Assembly: GCA_018335755.1 (NCBI GenBank)
Contig: JAGXRK010000010.1
Location: 1-58,571 of the forward strand
Reading direction: 5' to 3'
DNA length: 58,571 nucleotides
Source: Ignavibacterium sp.
Lineage (GTDB): Bacteria > Bacteroidota > Ignavibacteria > Ignavibacteriales > Ignavibacteriaceae
Part shown: piece after piece, positions 34,523-44,833 of the stretch
Layout: each line of letters opens with the position of its first letter
How positions within the stretch are numbered: the stretch's first letter is position 1
Notes under the pieces: generated by a model
Told to the model about the DNA's origin: nothing
Databases searched by the model: none
The model's input: only the letters and a program-made list of their open reading frames with translations
Made by a program: the position numbers and the translations under genes

Positions 34523-35054
34523 GAAGGGTACCCGCGTGATAACCGAAGTATTCAGAGAACTTTTGAAAATGCGTCCGAATATCCGGATAACAATAGCAGG
34601 TGAAGGCCCGGATGAGAAGTTTTTAAAAGATGCTTTTAAGGGTGACATTCGTGTAGCCATGACCGTTTATAGAGCTGAAGATGCACTAAAGATACGCCAA
34701 GAGCATGACATCGCTGTTATCCCTTCGCTTTGCGGTGAAGCTACCTGTCTTTCCGTTCTTGAGGCGATGGCAGCAGGCTGTGCTGTTATAGCAACAAACA
34801 TGGGGGGAACAATTACTGAAATTATAGACAGGTTTAATGGTATCTTATGTTGGCCAACAAACAATTCTATTGTCGACGCTTTGCTAAGGATGATTGATTT
34901 ACCTGAAGAAAGATTGAGGATGCAAAAAAGAGGATGGGAGACTTCGCAAAAAGCATTTTCAACGCAACTATGGAAATCACGATGGGAAGAAATTATCAGG
35001 CAGGTTCTTGATGTACACATGCCATTAACATTTCAAAAAAAAGGAAACATATAA
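34440..35054 (+). pseudogene. GT4 C-terminal fragment
   Basis: From about 34494 the frame reads IIFARRLVPEKGTRVITEVF and continues through IPSLCGEATCLSVLEAMAAG to the end: the donor-binding half of a GT4 enzyme. Residues before IIF in this frame come from the GT2 remnant and have no GT4 match. The N-terminal acceptor half is absent, so it is unlikely to be active alone. Confidence 0.75.
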
Positions 35055-35079
35055 TAATTTTTACGGGTGATATCAAAAC

Positions 35080-36054
35080 TTGAAGACAGCAAAGAAATTA
35101 TACTTAAAATCACGTTATAGATTAAGACATCTTAGATCTAAGATAGAAAATCTCCGTATAAATATGACAAGACTATGGATTCCAGAAAAAGAGCTAACTC
35201 CTTTTTGGTCTCTCTTTATTACATTGAGCTGTACTTCAAATTGTCCATACTGTGTGCAAAATTATTCGTTTTTGCATGGGCGCAGAGATATCCCTTTAAA
35301 AGGAATTCTCCAAGCAGATCAATGGCTTAAAATAAATGATATTAATAATAAACCTAAATCACTTGTTATTCAGGGAGGGGAACCCCTTCTCTATAAAGAT
35401 TTGATTTATGTGCTTGAAGGATTAGATACTTTTAAACAACTTCAAGTTATAACTAATTTGACTATGGAGATTAAGTCTATTGCAAAAAAAATTAATTCAA
35501 TAAAGACTCACATTATAAAGTTTGAATGCAGTTTTCATGAAAATGCTATTGATTTTGATACCTTTATTCTTAGAGCTTTGACCTTGAAGGAAGCTGGTCT
35601 CCTTGGATCAGTCAGAATGGTAGATGCCAATCATAGTAAAACTCTTGAATACATCGGGAAATTTGCCGATTATGATATTAATTTATTGCCCTTATTTCAA
35701 GTTGGTTTTACTGAAGAAGGGAAACTGGCTGTCTACAGTAATGTGGAAGCATCTAATTTAATCAGGAAGCCACCTGTTTTATGTAAATTAGCACAAGTGC
35801 TTTTTTCTCCTAATGGAGATATTTATAACTGTTGCACTAAATTGTACTGGGGAGATGAGCAGTCATCTTTTGGAAACCTTGTCACAGGGTTTGAAATTCC
35901 AGAGGGCTATTATATTTGCCACGACTATGGATTTTGCAATCCTTGCCAAATAGGTTATATGGATGTAAGAAAAAAAGATAATAAGAATATTAAAGTGAAT
36001 AAAAAGATATTATTTTCTAATCCACCGATAGGAGTTCACTCTTCTAAGTATTAA
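35080..36054 (+). CDS. radical SAM protein of the polysaccharide locus
   Basis: 324 residues. Cluster motif CTSNCPYC (CxxxCxxC, near residue 51), GGEPLLYKDL (SAM-binding GGEP), and a C-terminal set of cysteines (NCC, CHDYGFCNPC) resembling a SPASM/Twitch auxiliary cluster. TTG start with GGGTGA 10 nt upstream. The target is unknown; the neighbours suggest modification of a sugar or an amino-acid substituent of the glycan. Confidence 0.85.
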   Translation: MKTAKKLYLKSRYRLRHLRSKIENLRINMTRLWIPEKELTPFWSLFITLSCTSNCPYCVQNYSFLHGRRDIPLKGILQADQWLKINDINNKPKSLVIQGGEPLLYKDLIYVLEGLDTFKQLQVITNLTMEIKSIAKKINSIKTHIIKFECSFHENAIDFDTFILRALTLKEAGLLGSVRMVDANHSKTLEYIGKFADYDINLLPLFQVGFTEEGKLAVYSNVEASNLIRKPPVLCKLAQVLFSPNGDIYNCCTKLYWGDEQSSFGNLVTGFEIPEGYYICHDYGFCNPCQIGYMDVRKKDNKNIKVNKKILFSNPPIGVHSSKY

Positions 36055-36068
36055 GGAAAATTATTAGA

Positions 36069-36902
36069 ATGAGTATTCTTAGAACAACAAAATTAAAAAC
36101 GTTTCAGTTATTAATGGAATTATTATTTTGTCTTCGCCAAAAATATTCACATATTTCTATTGGTAGCCCTAAGTTGTCTCGAGATATAAAAGATGCTATA
36201 ACTATAGATACCTCAACGATAACTCTTGAACAAAGTCCCGTTTTACTTCAAAGATTCAATTTTAATCGAGTTGCTGATGTTCTACCTACTCATGAGGATT
36301 TATTTTATCAGGATGGCAAGCCATTACCTTGTGTTATTGAATCGGATTATAATCTTTCAGATGACTGGTTAAGGGCCTATAACTACTATCCTTTCTATTT
36401 CAATATTTATTCACGATTGTGTTCAGATAATATTCATGTTCGAATGTTAGAAATTGGAGTAAGGACTGGTTATCAGGCTACTGTTTTTGCGAAAGCCTGT
36501 AAAAATCCATCAAGTGCTTTTTATATGGGGATTGACCCCAATTTATATGTTAGAAATGGGCTACAACTTGCCAATAAAACCTTGCAGATGATACGCAAAA
36601 AAGTGCCCACATTCGACTTTGCACTTATTAATGGATATTCCTGGGAGTATAATATTCAAGAAAGTGTTTTTTACAGTGGACCATTTGACATTATTCATAT
36701 TGACGGTGACCATTCACTCCAAGGAAAGTTAATAGATCTCGAACTATCAAAACGTATTCTTGCCAGGGGCGGAATAGTACTTGTTGATGACTTTGATCAT
36801 CATCCTATCATTAAGGACGCTGTTAAGAAAGCCCTTTCCGTGGGATGGTTTAAGGAGTTTCTCTATCTTTCAACTTTTCGCGGACTTGCAATTCTTGCAT
36901 AA
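36069..36902 (+). CDS. class I SAM methyltransferase (Methyltransf_24 type)
   Basis: 277 residues. SAM motif I MLEIGVRTGYQATVFA, acidic loop YMGIDPN, and IIHIDGDHSLQGKLIDLELS with RGGIVLVDDF, as in sugar O-methyltransferases and macrocin-type enzymes. The first 120 residues have no clear match. Likely methylates a sugar of the glycan. 15 nt after the radical SAM gene. Confidence 0.85.
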   Translation: MSILRTTKLKTFQLLMELLFCLRQKYSHISIGSPKLSRDIKDAITIDTSTITLEQSPVLLQRFNFNRVADVLPTHEDLFYQDGKPLPCVIESDYNLSDDWLRAYNYYPFYFNIYSRLCSDNIHVRMLEIGVRTGYQATVFAKACKNPSSAFYMGIDPNLYVRNGLQLANKTLQMIRKKVPTFDFALINGYSWEYNIQESVFYSGPFDIIHIDGDHSLQGKLIDLELSKRILARGGIVLVDDFDHHPIIKDAVKKALSVGWFKEFLYLSTFRGLAILA

Positions 36903-36946
36903 CTTTTTAGTTAATTGCAGAAACATCTTATTTAAGGTTTAACTTC

Positions 36947-37909
36947 TTGCAAGATTATAGCAAGTCGGCCTCCGTTCTTTACAATGCTCTGATAAAATTG
37001 TTATGGCTGACAAACCATAAAATAACCTCACCCATTTGGAATAAGCTGTGGAGTCTTTCTTGCAAAAATATATCAGCTACTGTTCGCACAGTCATTCATC
37101 GTCATAAAGTCTTGCTAAATTATGGGCATCCATATCCGATAATTACGCGCCAATACCGTCTCTTCAATAATCCTTTAATTGAGTTGTCCTACCAAGCATA
37201 TTCCGTTGAACATGTCCCAATTCTTATTGTTGATGTTGGTTCTGGTGTAGGAGATACTGTTTTGTTAATCAATGATAATTGTCGACAAATGGTTAAGAAG
37301 TTTTTTTGTGTCGAAGGAGATCCAGAATATTTTAAATACTTAGAGCATAACCTAAAAGATATTTCAGAAAAAAAACTGTTTTTTGCTCTTGTGTCTTCTT
37401 CATCTGCCGAAGAAAGAGAACTGATTCGTACTCACAAAGGAACATCAAGTGCAAAGGGGCATAATAAAGTGCCTTCGGTTACTTTAAGCTCATTAATTTT
37501 ACCTGAGAAACTTCACAAATTAGATATAGTCAAGATAGATGTAGACGGGTTTGATGGGAAGGTACTGTTGGGAGCGAAAGCATTACTTGATAAATATAGG
37601 CCATCTGTTATTTTTGAATGGCATCCAAAACTTTGTAAAGAAACAGGAAATAACTGGACTGATCACTTTAAGGTGCTCAATGAAGCTGGTTATTCCAAAT
37701 TCATCTGGTTTAATAAATATGGTGAATTTAGTCATTTTATGGAAGCCTTTGATGTAAACGGTATAGATCGAATTGCTAAATTCTGCTTGAATACCCATAT
37801 CTATTATGATTGGCATTACGATGTTATTGCATTACATAAGAACAGCCCGCTGTCACCTGTAACACTTGCAGAAGCAAAATATGCAAGAAACTGCCGGTCA
37901 AGATACTAA
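36947..37909 (+). CDS. FkbM-family methyltransferase
   Basis: 320 residues from a TTG start. IVDVGSGVGDTVLLI (SAM motif I), FFCVEGDPEYFKYLEHNL, and the FkbM block VKIDVDGFDGKVLLGAKALL followed by VIFEWHP. FkbM enzymes O-methylate sugars and polyketides. A second methyltransferase in a row suggests a glycan with two methylated positions or a methylated cap. It overlaps the next gene. Confidence 0.88.
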   Translation: MQDYSKSASVLYNALIKLLWLTNHKITSPIWNKLWSLSCKNISATVRTVIHRHKVLLNYGHPYPIITRQYRLFNNPLIELSYQAYSVEHVPILIVDVGSGVGDTVLLINDNCRQMVKKFFCVEGDPEYFKYLEHNLKDISEKKLFFALVSSSSAEERELIRTHKGTSSAKGHNKVPSVTLSSLILPEKLHKLDIVKIDVDGFDGKVLLGAKALLDKYRPSVIFEWHPKLCKETGNNWTDHFKVLNEAGYSKFIWFNKYGEFSHFMEAFDVNGIDRIAKFCLNTHIYYDWHYDVIALHKNSPLSPVTLAEAKYARNCRSRY

Positions 37910-38972
37910 TAGCCTCATAGATTGTTATGTAAAAAGTATGTCGAGAATATTTCAAAAGTTATACAGGAGATGGCGTCATAGATTACGTGTTTACATTAAT
38001 TTCATCATAAATTATTTATTACTTAAGAGACTTAGATCACGGGTAAGAAGAGAAGGTCTAAATCGGCAAATTATTATCGTTATGCTCCTTGAACATCTAG
38101 GCGATATTGTTGCCTGTGAGCCGATTGTCAGATATCTTAAGGAAAATTGTCCAAATACATTTATTATATGGGGCGTCAAGAGAACATACCGGGAGTTGAT
38201 TGAAAGTAATCCCAATATCGATTTGACTCTTCCTGTTCATTGTCTTACAGAAAGGATGATGCTTATTAATAGCGGACTTTGCGATGAAGTTGTGGATCTC
38301 CATTTTTCAGATCGCTATTGTTCATTATGCAAAAATCCACTCAGAAAAGAGAACAATAATTCAGGGATTAACCTCACAAATTATTTCAATTATGGAAGTC
38401 TGCTATCAGCGATGGCACAAAGCGCTGGATTGCCAGCACTTTATGATGGACCAAAAGTTTATATTCCGCAGAGCGCTATAACAAAGGTTGATAGCGTTAA
38501 TCTTCCCTCTCAATTCATTGTAATTAATTGCACATCCAATGCTGATGCCAAAGCTTGGCCAAAAGAAAAATGGAAGATTTTACTTCAAGAAATACAGGCT
38601 AAATATGATATCCCGGTTTATGAAATAGGATTAAGAACATTTATTGATCAGACTGATAGTCTTTGCAAGAGCCTCTGTGGACAGCTTTCAATTCTGGAAT
38701 CTGCTGAGGTGATCCGCAGGGCAAAACTTTTCATCGGGATAGATAGCGGGCCTGCACATCTTGCGAATGCTGTTGGAACGCCTGGTGTTATTTTACTGGG
38801 GAGTTATCTTGGTTTTAATAAATACAATCCGTTTAGTGGTTTATATGGAAATGGAAAGAATGTAAAGATTGTATATGCCGAAGATTCTATATCAAATATA
38901 CCTGTCGATAAAGTTATTAACCAAGTTCATAGAATGATGAGCATATCATCAAATTCTATACATGCTGTTTAA
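37881..38972 (+). CDS. glycosyltransferase family 9 (heptosyltransferase-like)
   Basis: About 363 residues from ATG 37881 (a TTG at 37866 is also open). IIIVMLLEHLGDIVACEPIV is the GT9 N-terminal G-D loop; AKAWPKEKWKIL and the C-terminal FIGIDSGPAHLANAVGTPGV are typical of WaaC/WaaF relatives. An N-terminal basic stretch (KLYRRWRHRLRV) may bind the membrane. Overlaps FkbM by 29 nt and the MBOAT gene by 11 nt. Confidence 0.88.
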   Translation: MQETAGQDTNSLIDCYVKSMSRIFQKLYRRWRHRLRVYINFIINYLLLKRLRSRVRREGLNRQIIIVMLLEHLGDIVACEPIVRYLKENCPNTFIIWGVKRTYRELIESNPNIDLTLPVHCLTERMMLINSGLCDEVVDLHFSDRYCSLCKNPLRKENNNSGINLTNYFNYGSLLSAMAQSAGLPALYDGPKVYIPQSAITKVDSVNLPSQFIVINCTSNADAKAWPKEKWKILLQEIQAKYDIPVYEIGLRTFIDQTDSLCKSLCGQLSILESAEVIRRAKLFIGIDSGPAHLANAVGTPGVILLGSYLGFNKYNPFSGLYGNGKNVKIVYAEDSISNIPVDKVINQVHRMMSISSNSIHAV

Positions 38973-40530
38973 CTCCCATATATTCATATTTCTTTTTCTC
39001 CCGGCAACACTTCTTGTTTATTTTTTATGCGGTATCTACAGTACACGCCTTAGTGCAGTTTGGCTGATCGCTGCATCACTTTTCTTCTACGGTTGGTGGA
39101 ACCCTGCATATGTTGGTCTTCTTGTCGGGTCAATTCTCTTTAATTATTCTGTGGGTATGGTATTAGCGCGTGAGCATACACGCCATCGACAGAGTGTAAA
39201 AAGAATTATTCTCATCTTTGGTATTACCGGCAATTTTCTAATTCTGGGATATTATAAATATGCCAATTTTTTCCTTTCCACTCTTTCTGGCATAGTTAAT
39301 GTTGAGTGGACTATCGGCAATATTGTTCTGCCTTTAGGAATATCGTTCTTCACATTTACCCAAATTGCCTACCTCGTGGATGCTTTCAAGGGGGATGTAA
39401 AAGAGTACAATCTCGTCCACTATAGTCTTTTTGTCACCTATTTCCCTCATCTTATAGCCGGACCAATCCTTCATCACAAGGAAATGATGCCTCAGTTTGG
39501 GCTCAAAAGTACCTATCGTTTCAGCTATGAGAATTTCTCGGTAGGACTTACAGTCTTTGCAATCGGCCTTTGTAAGAAAGTAGTTCTTGCTGACAGTGTT
39601 GCACCTTATGCTCAGACAGTTTTCAAGGCAGCTTCAGAGGGCAGTATACTTACGTTTATTGAGGCATGGGCGGGAAGTATTGCCTATGCCCTCCAGCTCT
39701 ATTTTGATTTCTCCGGATATTCAGATATGGCCATTGGACTTGCTATGCTCTTTGGAGTTTCATTGCCACTGAATTTCTATTCACCCTATCAGGCTGTTAA
39801 CATTATTGAATTCTGGAGACGTTGGCATATCACCCTATCCCGCTTTTTAAGGGATTATCTTTATATTCCACTAGGAGGGAATCGGAAAGGAAGCTTGCGG
39901 CTATCGATAAATGTCATAATTACAATGTTGCTTGGGGGCCTCTGGCATGGCGCAGGATGGACATTTATAATCTGGGGCGGTCTTCACGGTTTATACATAG
40001 CTATTAACCACATCTGGCATTCGGTACTTCACTTTTTTGGATATAGGAAGATACATGGTAAATGGTGGGGAAGAGCTGTTGCCAGAATGCTGACTTTTCT
40101 TGCCGTTGTTGTGGCATGGGTATTTTTTAGGGCTGACAGCATTGATTCAGCTATGCGTGTTTTAAAGGGAATGGCTGGACTGAATGGTATTATTCTTCCG
40201 CAAGTTTGGGAATCCTATACAGGTAGTTTTGGTAAATGGCTTTCGGTCCTGGGGACATCTTTTGGTATGACACCAGCGTTTAATGAAGCATTGAGAGGAC
40301 CATTGCTTCTTCTTATTCTGCTCACTATCGTATTCTTTTTTCCGAATACGCAGCAGGTGATGCATAAATTCAGGACAGCGATTAATATTTATCGGGGCGA
40401 CAATATGGGTGTTCCAACCTGGTTTAATTGGGAACCTACATGGAGGTGGGCTGCTATTTCTGCCGTTCTCATGACTACGAGCATTGTGATGATCGATAAA
40501 GTGAGCGAGTTCCTTTACTTTCAGTTTTAG
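38962..40530 (+). CDS. MBOAT O-acyltransferase (AlgI/PatA-like)
   Basis: 522 residues, many membrane helices. Family blocks: FFYGWWNPAYVGLL, LPLGISFFTFTQIAYLVD, YFPHLIAGPILHHKEMMPQF, DFSGYSDMAIGLA, NIIEFWRRWHITLSRFLRDY and the catalytic His region LLGGLWHGAGWTFIIWG. Such proteins pass acetyl groups across the inner membrane to exported polysaccharide. The next gene is a matching SGNH partner, as in AlgI-AlgJ systems. Confidence 0.95.
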   Translation: MLFNSHIFIFLFLPATLLVYFLCGIYSTRLSAVWLIAASLFFYGWWNPAYVGLLVGSILFNYSVGMVLAREHTRHRQSVKRIILIFGITGNFLILGYYKYANFFLSTLSGIVNVEWTIGNIVLPLGISFFTFTQIAYLVDAFKGDVKEYNLVHYSLFVTYFPHLIAGPILHHKEMMPQFGLKSTYRFSYENFSVGLTVFAIGLCKKVVLADSVAPYAQTVFKAASEGSILTFIEAWAGSIAYALQLYFDFSGYSDMAIGLAMLFGVSLPLNFYSPYQAVNIIEFWRRWHITLSRFLRDYLYIPLGGNRKGSLRLSINVIITMLLGGLWHGAGWTFIIWGGLHGLYIAINHIWHSVLHFFGYRKIHGKWWGRAVARMLTFLAVVVAWVFFRADSIDSAMRVLKGMAGLNGIILPQVWESYTGSFGKWLSVLGTSFGMTPAFNEALRGPLLLLILLTIVFFFPNTQQVMHKFRTAINIYRGDNMGVPTWFNWEPTWRWAAISAVLMTTSIVMIDKVSEFLYFQF

Positions 40531-40539
40531 AAATTATCG

Positions 40540-41616
40540 ATGACAACACCAAAATCACAATTTAAAAAATATATTTATGTCTTTGGAACAATCCTATTGT
40601 TATCTCTTTTATTTATTTTTGCTGCTGCTATCTATTTCCAACCCCTTGAGGGTGAACTTACAAGGCTTGGATCCTATTCAGAGCGTGATTTTGGTTGGAA
40701 CCTTCCACAGAAAAAGGTTAGGGGAGATGCCAACATGGCAAAAGATTATCAAGGATATTATGATGTCCTGATTGTCGGTGATTCTTTTTCGACAAATGGT
40801 GTTTGGCAACCATTTTTTCGCAAAGAAACAGGTCTTTCATATGTAACACTTGATGTTAGGAAGACTCATATATATGATCTTTTGGATAGTCAGTCTTTCA
40901 GAAATCATCCACCAAAAGTATTCATAGTGCAGAGTGTTGAAAGGGAAATTGTATATTTCTTCAGCAATTTATCCTTTCCCTGCATCAATAATGATAACAA
41001 CAATGTGAAAATTAACCTCAGCTTCAGACCCCCTGGTACAAGCACTGAATATTATGAGGAGATTAGAAAGACCTTTGATATCCGAAATATCAACCTAAGA
41101 TATACAGCCTCTGTAATGTTTAATGCGGTAATACGTAAACTTCATGGAAGAGATCTGAAGTATACACAAAAATATAATTTGCTAAGTCATTCCCTTTTTT
41201 CTAATACAAAAAGCAACGAGATACTTGTGTACGCAGGTGATATTGATAAATTAAACTGGAAACGGGAAGGTCTTACTAAATCAATCTGCGCTATCCGTGG
41301 ATTGCAGAATTTGGTTCAAAAGCACGGTAAAACACTGTTTATATTTATGCTTGCTCCGGACAAATCTACCGCATATGCTGATTATATAGCAGAACCCGTT
41401 TTTCAAACGAGGTTGAATATTCAACAGCAGTTCATCGATAGCGGGGTCAATGCGCCCCGAATAGATCTTAAATTGAATCAGGCTATTGAAAGTGGAATAA
41501 AAGATATCTATTTGCCAAGCGGAACTCACTGGAGCGCAACGGGCTATGAGATTGCAGCAAAATGTATTGTAGATTTCATTAAACAACACAGTATAGAAGA
41601 TGAGAAAAGTCATTGA
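40540..41616 (+). CDS. SGNH/AlgJ-like O-acetyltransferase partner
   Basis: 358 residues with one N-terminal membrane anchor (about 13-33) and a periplasmic SGNH-type domain. VLIVGDSFS carries the presumed nucleophile Ser; the C-terminal YLPSGTHWSATGYEIAA carries the His-Trp pair, but the Asp of the usual D-T-H-W is Gly here. The MBOAT gene 9 nt upstream is its likely acetyl donor partner. Order (Ser first, His late) is that of ordinary SGNH hydrolases rather than the AlgX order. Confidence 0.8.
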   Translation: MTTPKSQFKKYIYVFGTILLLSLLFIFAAAIYFQPLEGELTRLGSYSERDFGWNLPQKKVRGDANMAKDYQGYYDVLIVGDSFSTNGVWQPFFRKETGLSYVTLDVRKTHIYDLLDSQSFRNHPPKVFIVQSVEREIVYFFSNLSFPCINNDNNNVKINLSFRPPGTSTEYYEEIRKTFDIRNINLRYTASVMFNAVIRKLHGRDLKYTQKYNLLSHSLFSNTKSNEILVYAGDIDKLNWKREGLTKSICAIRGLQNLVQKHGKTLFIFMLAPDKSTAYADYIAEPVFQTRLNIQQQFIDSGVNAPRIDLKLNQAIESGIKDIYLPSGTHWSATGYEIAAKCIVDFIKQHSIEDEKSH

Positions 41617-41647
41617 ATCTTCGACTTTTTTATAGCATCAAATTCTA

Positions 41648-42685
41648 ATGACATTTTCCATTATTATTCCAGCGCGTAATGGGGAGTCTTTCATTTCTCA
41701 GACTATAGATTCCTCTCTGTCGCAAACAAGGACTCCTGATGAGGTCTTGCTGGTCGACGATGCTTCAACAGATGGAACTGCAAAGATTACTCAGGGTTAC
41801 GGAAACAAAATTAAGTATTATCATAACCAAAGAGCAACTGGCTTTGTTGATGCTTGGAACAGGGCAATTAACCTGGCATCAGGTGATTTTGTAACAATAC
41901 TTCACCAGGATGATCTCCTGTATCCTGATTATCTTATGCAGATAGAAAACGCTGTTGTGCGTTTTCCGGGAGTGAGACATGTTTATACTGCCTGCAACTA
42001 TATTGATGAAAATGGTGCAGTCATAAAACCTCCTCCAGAACCACTTTCCTTTGAGCCCGTTCTCTATTCGGGAAAAGAATATGCTCATAATTATCTCAAC
42101 GGCGTAATTGCAAACAAGCATATCCACCGTTGTCCGGGAGTGACGACTCAACGGAAGCTTCTTCTGGAAGAGTGCACTTATCGCAAAGAAGCCGGGCATA
42201 TTGCAGACGATGACTTTTTCCTTAGGGTGGGCGCTTTTACTGATGTAGTCGGGATATCACACCCACTTGCAAGCTACAGACATCACAAGGACTCTGAGAC
42301 GGGCAAGCTCGATTTGCTCTCTTTAAAACTTGCTGAAGCATATTTCTTTCAGGCCCAGAATTACAAGGAAGGATCTTCACTTCTTGATTCTGATGACATA
42401 GTAAAAGTAAATGAACAGGCCGTCAGATTTATCAACCTACTACTCTTTCAAGGTGTTCTATACAAGCGTAATGAGTGGATAAAGAGAGCTCAGGAACTCA
42501 GTCGCGAGCTTGACAGGATTCATCCCGGATTTATGGAAAAAACTCTCCCTCAATGGGCAAAGCGATTATGGACATTAATACAAAATAATGGCAGCAGTAA
42601 TCTAAAGGCATCGCTTTATGTCAAGGCTTTGAATACTATGCGCAAAACGCGCGATTTTGGAAGATCATTTCTACAGCGCAAATAA
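41648..42685 (+). CDS. glycosyltransferase family 2
   Basis: 345 residues. FSIIIPARNGESFISQTIDS, VLLVDDASTDGTAKI, TILHQDDLLYPDYL (DxD) and HIADDDFFLRVG. GT-A fold inverting transferase; the C-terminal 100 residues are helical and variable, likely acceptor-specific. Follows the SGNH gene by 31 nt. Confidence 0.9.
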   Translation: MTFSIIIPARNGESFISQTIDSSLSQTRTPDEVLLVDDASTDGTAKITQGYGNKIKYYHNQRATGFVDAWNRAINLASGDFVTILHQDDLLYPDYLMQIENAVVRFPGVRHVYTACNYIDENGAVIKPPPEPLSFEPVLYSGKEYAHNYLNGVIANKHIHRCPGVTTQRKLLLEECTYRKEAGHIADDDFFLRVGAFTDVVGISHPLASYRHHKDSETGKLDLLSLKLAEAYFFQAQNYKEGSSLLDSDDIVKVNEQAVRFINLLLFQGVLYKRNEWIKRAQELSRELDRIHPGFMEKTLPQWAKRLWTLIQNNGSSNLKASLYVKALNTMRKTRDFGRSFLQRK

Positions 42686-42765
42686 GTTTTGCAAACTAAC
42701 ACATTGAAAATAACCTTTTATTTTTTTGTGACAGAGACAGGCATTAATTAAATTGAGATTTCGAT

Positions 42766-43530
42766 ATGATTCTAGATAAGAAGCTTATTGTCATAATGCC
42801 TGCTTATAATGCAGAAAAAACTATTCGGGACACATATTTTGAACTTCCTCATGAATATGTAGATGAGGTAATACTTGTTGACGACGCATCAAATGACGAT
42901 ACTGTAAAAATAGCAATGGAATTGGGTATAACAACAATAGTTCATTTAGAAAATATAGGTTACGGAGGGAATCAGAAAACATGTTATATGGCAGCGCTGA
43001 AACGTGGTGCAGACATTGTCGTAATGTTACATCCAGACTATCAGTATTCACCACGTCTTGTAACCGCTATGGCTTCTATGATTGCATCAGGTCATTATGA
43101 TATTGTGCTTGGATCAAGAATATTAGGGGGAATGGCTTTAAAGGGTGGAATGCCTTTCTATAAATATATGGCAAATCGATTTCTTACCCTGATTGATAAT
43201 ATAGTACTCGGTGTCAAGCTTTCAGAATACCATACAGGATTTCGAGCATATACTCGTGAAGTGTTAGAGGTACTACCTCTTAATGAGAATTCTGATGATT
43301 TTGTTTTCGATAATGAGATACTTGTTCAGGCGGTTTATTTTAAATTCAAAACAGGAGAACTAAGTTGTCCTACTAAATACTTTAAAGAAGCTTCTACGAT
43401 AAATTTTAGAAGGAGTTTGAAATATGGATTTCAAGTGCTTCACACTATACTGAAATATGTATTTCATAGAAGTTCTCTTAAGAAATATGCTCTATTCAGT
43501 CCCGAAGGTCTAAAGCTTAAAAACAAATGA
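42766..43530 (+). CDS. DPM1-like glycosyltransferase family 2
   Basis: 254 residues. [50 protein letters not shown] and LGSRILGG follow the dolichol/polyprenyl-phosphate mannosyltransferase pattern. It lacks C-terminal membrane helices. It probably makes a polyprenyl-phosphate sugar, and the membrane GT87-like protein next to it could use that donor outside the cell membrane. Confidence 0.88.
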   Translation: MILDKKLIVIMPAYNAEKTIRDTYFELPHEYVDEVILVDDASNDDTVKIAMELGITTIVHLENIGYGGNQKTCYMAALKRGADIVVMLHPDYQYSPRLVTAMASMIASGHYDIVLGSRILGGMALKGGMPFYKYMANRFLTLIDNIVLGVKLSEYHTGFRAYTREVLEVLPLNENSDDFVFDNEILVQAVYFKFKTGELSCPTKYFKEASTINFRRSLKYGFQVLHTILKYVFHRSSLKKYALFSPEGLKLKNK

Positions 43531-43599
43531 GGTATACATATTAAAGTCATTGTTTCCCTAATATATGTTGTGGCAAGGAGTTTTATCGGATTTGTTATT

Positions 43600-44802
43600 A
43601 TGCTCAAAAAGAATATTTTAAAAATTATAAGAATATTGATCTATGATCGTCCAGTACCTCTCATATTTATATTATTAATTTTAATGATCACCTATTTTGC
43701 TATTGGATCGTATCGTTATTGGATCCTAGGTCCCTTTGATCTTCACGATAGATGGGCTGAAATTCAATATTTTATTCGAGGCATTGACCCTTTTGATATT
43801 GTAATGGGTACAACTGAAGACCTTAGTGAAATTGGCAAGGTTTCAAGTTATGGTGGCTATGTCCCGTGGGCCTACATCTTAGCATTACCGCTTGTCCCAC
43901 CATTACCTTATGGGGTAGTGAAGTTTTGGTATTTTGGCGTGATGCTTTTTTCATTCTTAATTACCTTCTTTCTATTTTATCAATACTGTAGACGCTTAGG
44001 TTTAAGCTGTAACCACTCACTACTTATTAGTTCAGCTGCTTTGTGCAATTGGGGACTTGTCTATGGGTTGCGATGGGGTCAATACAGTCTTCCCGTTTTG
44101 GCAGCACTAACAGTTTATATGATTGCAATTGAAAGAAATAAACCAATTCTCGGTGGTGTGTCTTTATCAATTGCTATGATTAAACCGCAGGTGGCATTCT
44201 TGTTCGGATTTGTTGCAATCGCAAAAAAAAAATGGAGACTTCTTGCGGTGGCAATATTCATTGTGATTACTTCGTGGATTGCAGTAGCAGCTTGGTTGGA
44301 CAAATCTATCTGGTCATTGCTAGCCGTGAAGGCAAATCAAAATACAGCAATAGGATATTATTATGGTCTCTTTAATGAGATCATAATAAACTCGCAACAT
44401 CGCGAGTTATGGATACTCTCATCAGGTATTTTTTTTATTATTTTAATGGTGCTTGTTACATTTTTGCAGTCTGGCAGAAGTATTACTTATCATATGGCCA
44501 TTGCCGGTTTAGCAAGCACGATGTGGACATATTCAGGCCCTTATGATTCTATCGTTCTTTCATTTTTGATATGCTATTTATTGCTACAGTATTATTTTAA
44601 AGTTCAAAACTTTCATTTTATGCTGCTTCTTTTTGCTTCTGCTATATTAGTATGGCAACCTACGGGTATTTCCCATGGCATTATCTGGCCCGTACCTATC
44701 ATAATGAGAACAGTTTGGGTTACTGCGCTATATTTAGCTATTACATCAGAAAAACCAGTACCTTTAATGCCAAAGAATGTTGCCAAAGATTTGAACGCTT
44801 AA
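43600..44802 (+). CDS. GT87/DUF2029-like integral membrane glycosyltransferase
   Basis: About 400 residues from ATG 43600 (a GTG at 43570 is also open) with roughly ten membrane segments. The loop after the first helix (FDLHDRWAEIQYFIRGIDPF) and GLRWGQYSLPVLAALTVY plus IKPQVAFLF match the GT-C/DUF2029 (GT87) family, which uses polyprenyl-phosphate sugars in the periplasm. The DPM1-like gene upstream supports this. Confidence 0.78.
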   Translation: MLKKNILKIIRILIYDRPVPLIFILLILMITYFAIGSYRYWILGPFDLHDRWAEIQYFIRGIDPFDIVMGTTEDLSEIGKVSSYGGYVPWAYILALPLVPPLPYGVVKFWYFGVMLFSFLITFFLFYQYCRRLGLSCNHSLLISSAALCNWGLVYGLRWGQYSLPVLAALTVYMIAIERNKPILGGVSLSIAMIKPQVAFLFGFVAIAKKKWRLLAVAIFIVITSWIAVAAWLDKSIWSLLAVKANQNTAIGYYYGLFNEIIINSQHRELWILSSGIFFIILMVLVTFLQSGRSITYHMAIAGLASTMWTYSGPYDSIVLSFLICYLLLQYYFKVQNFHFMLLLFASAILVWQPTGISHGIIWPVPIIMRTVWVTALYLAITSEKPVPLMPKNVAKDLNA

Positions 44803-44833
44803 TTTTACTGTTCTAAAATCTCTTTACCATCAC

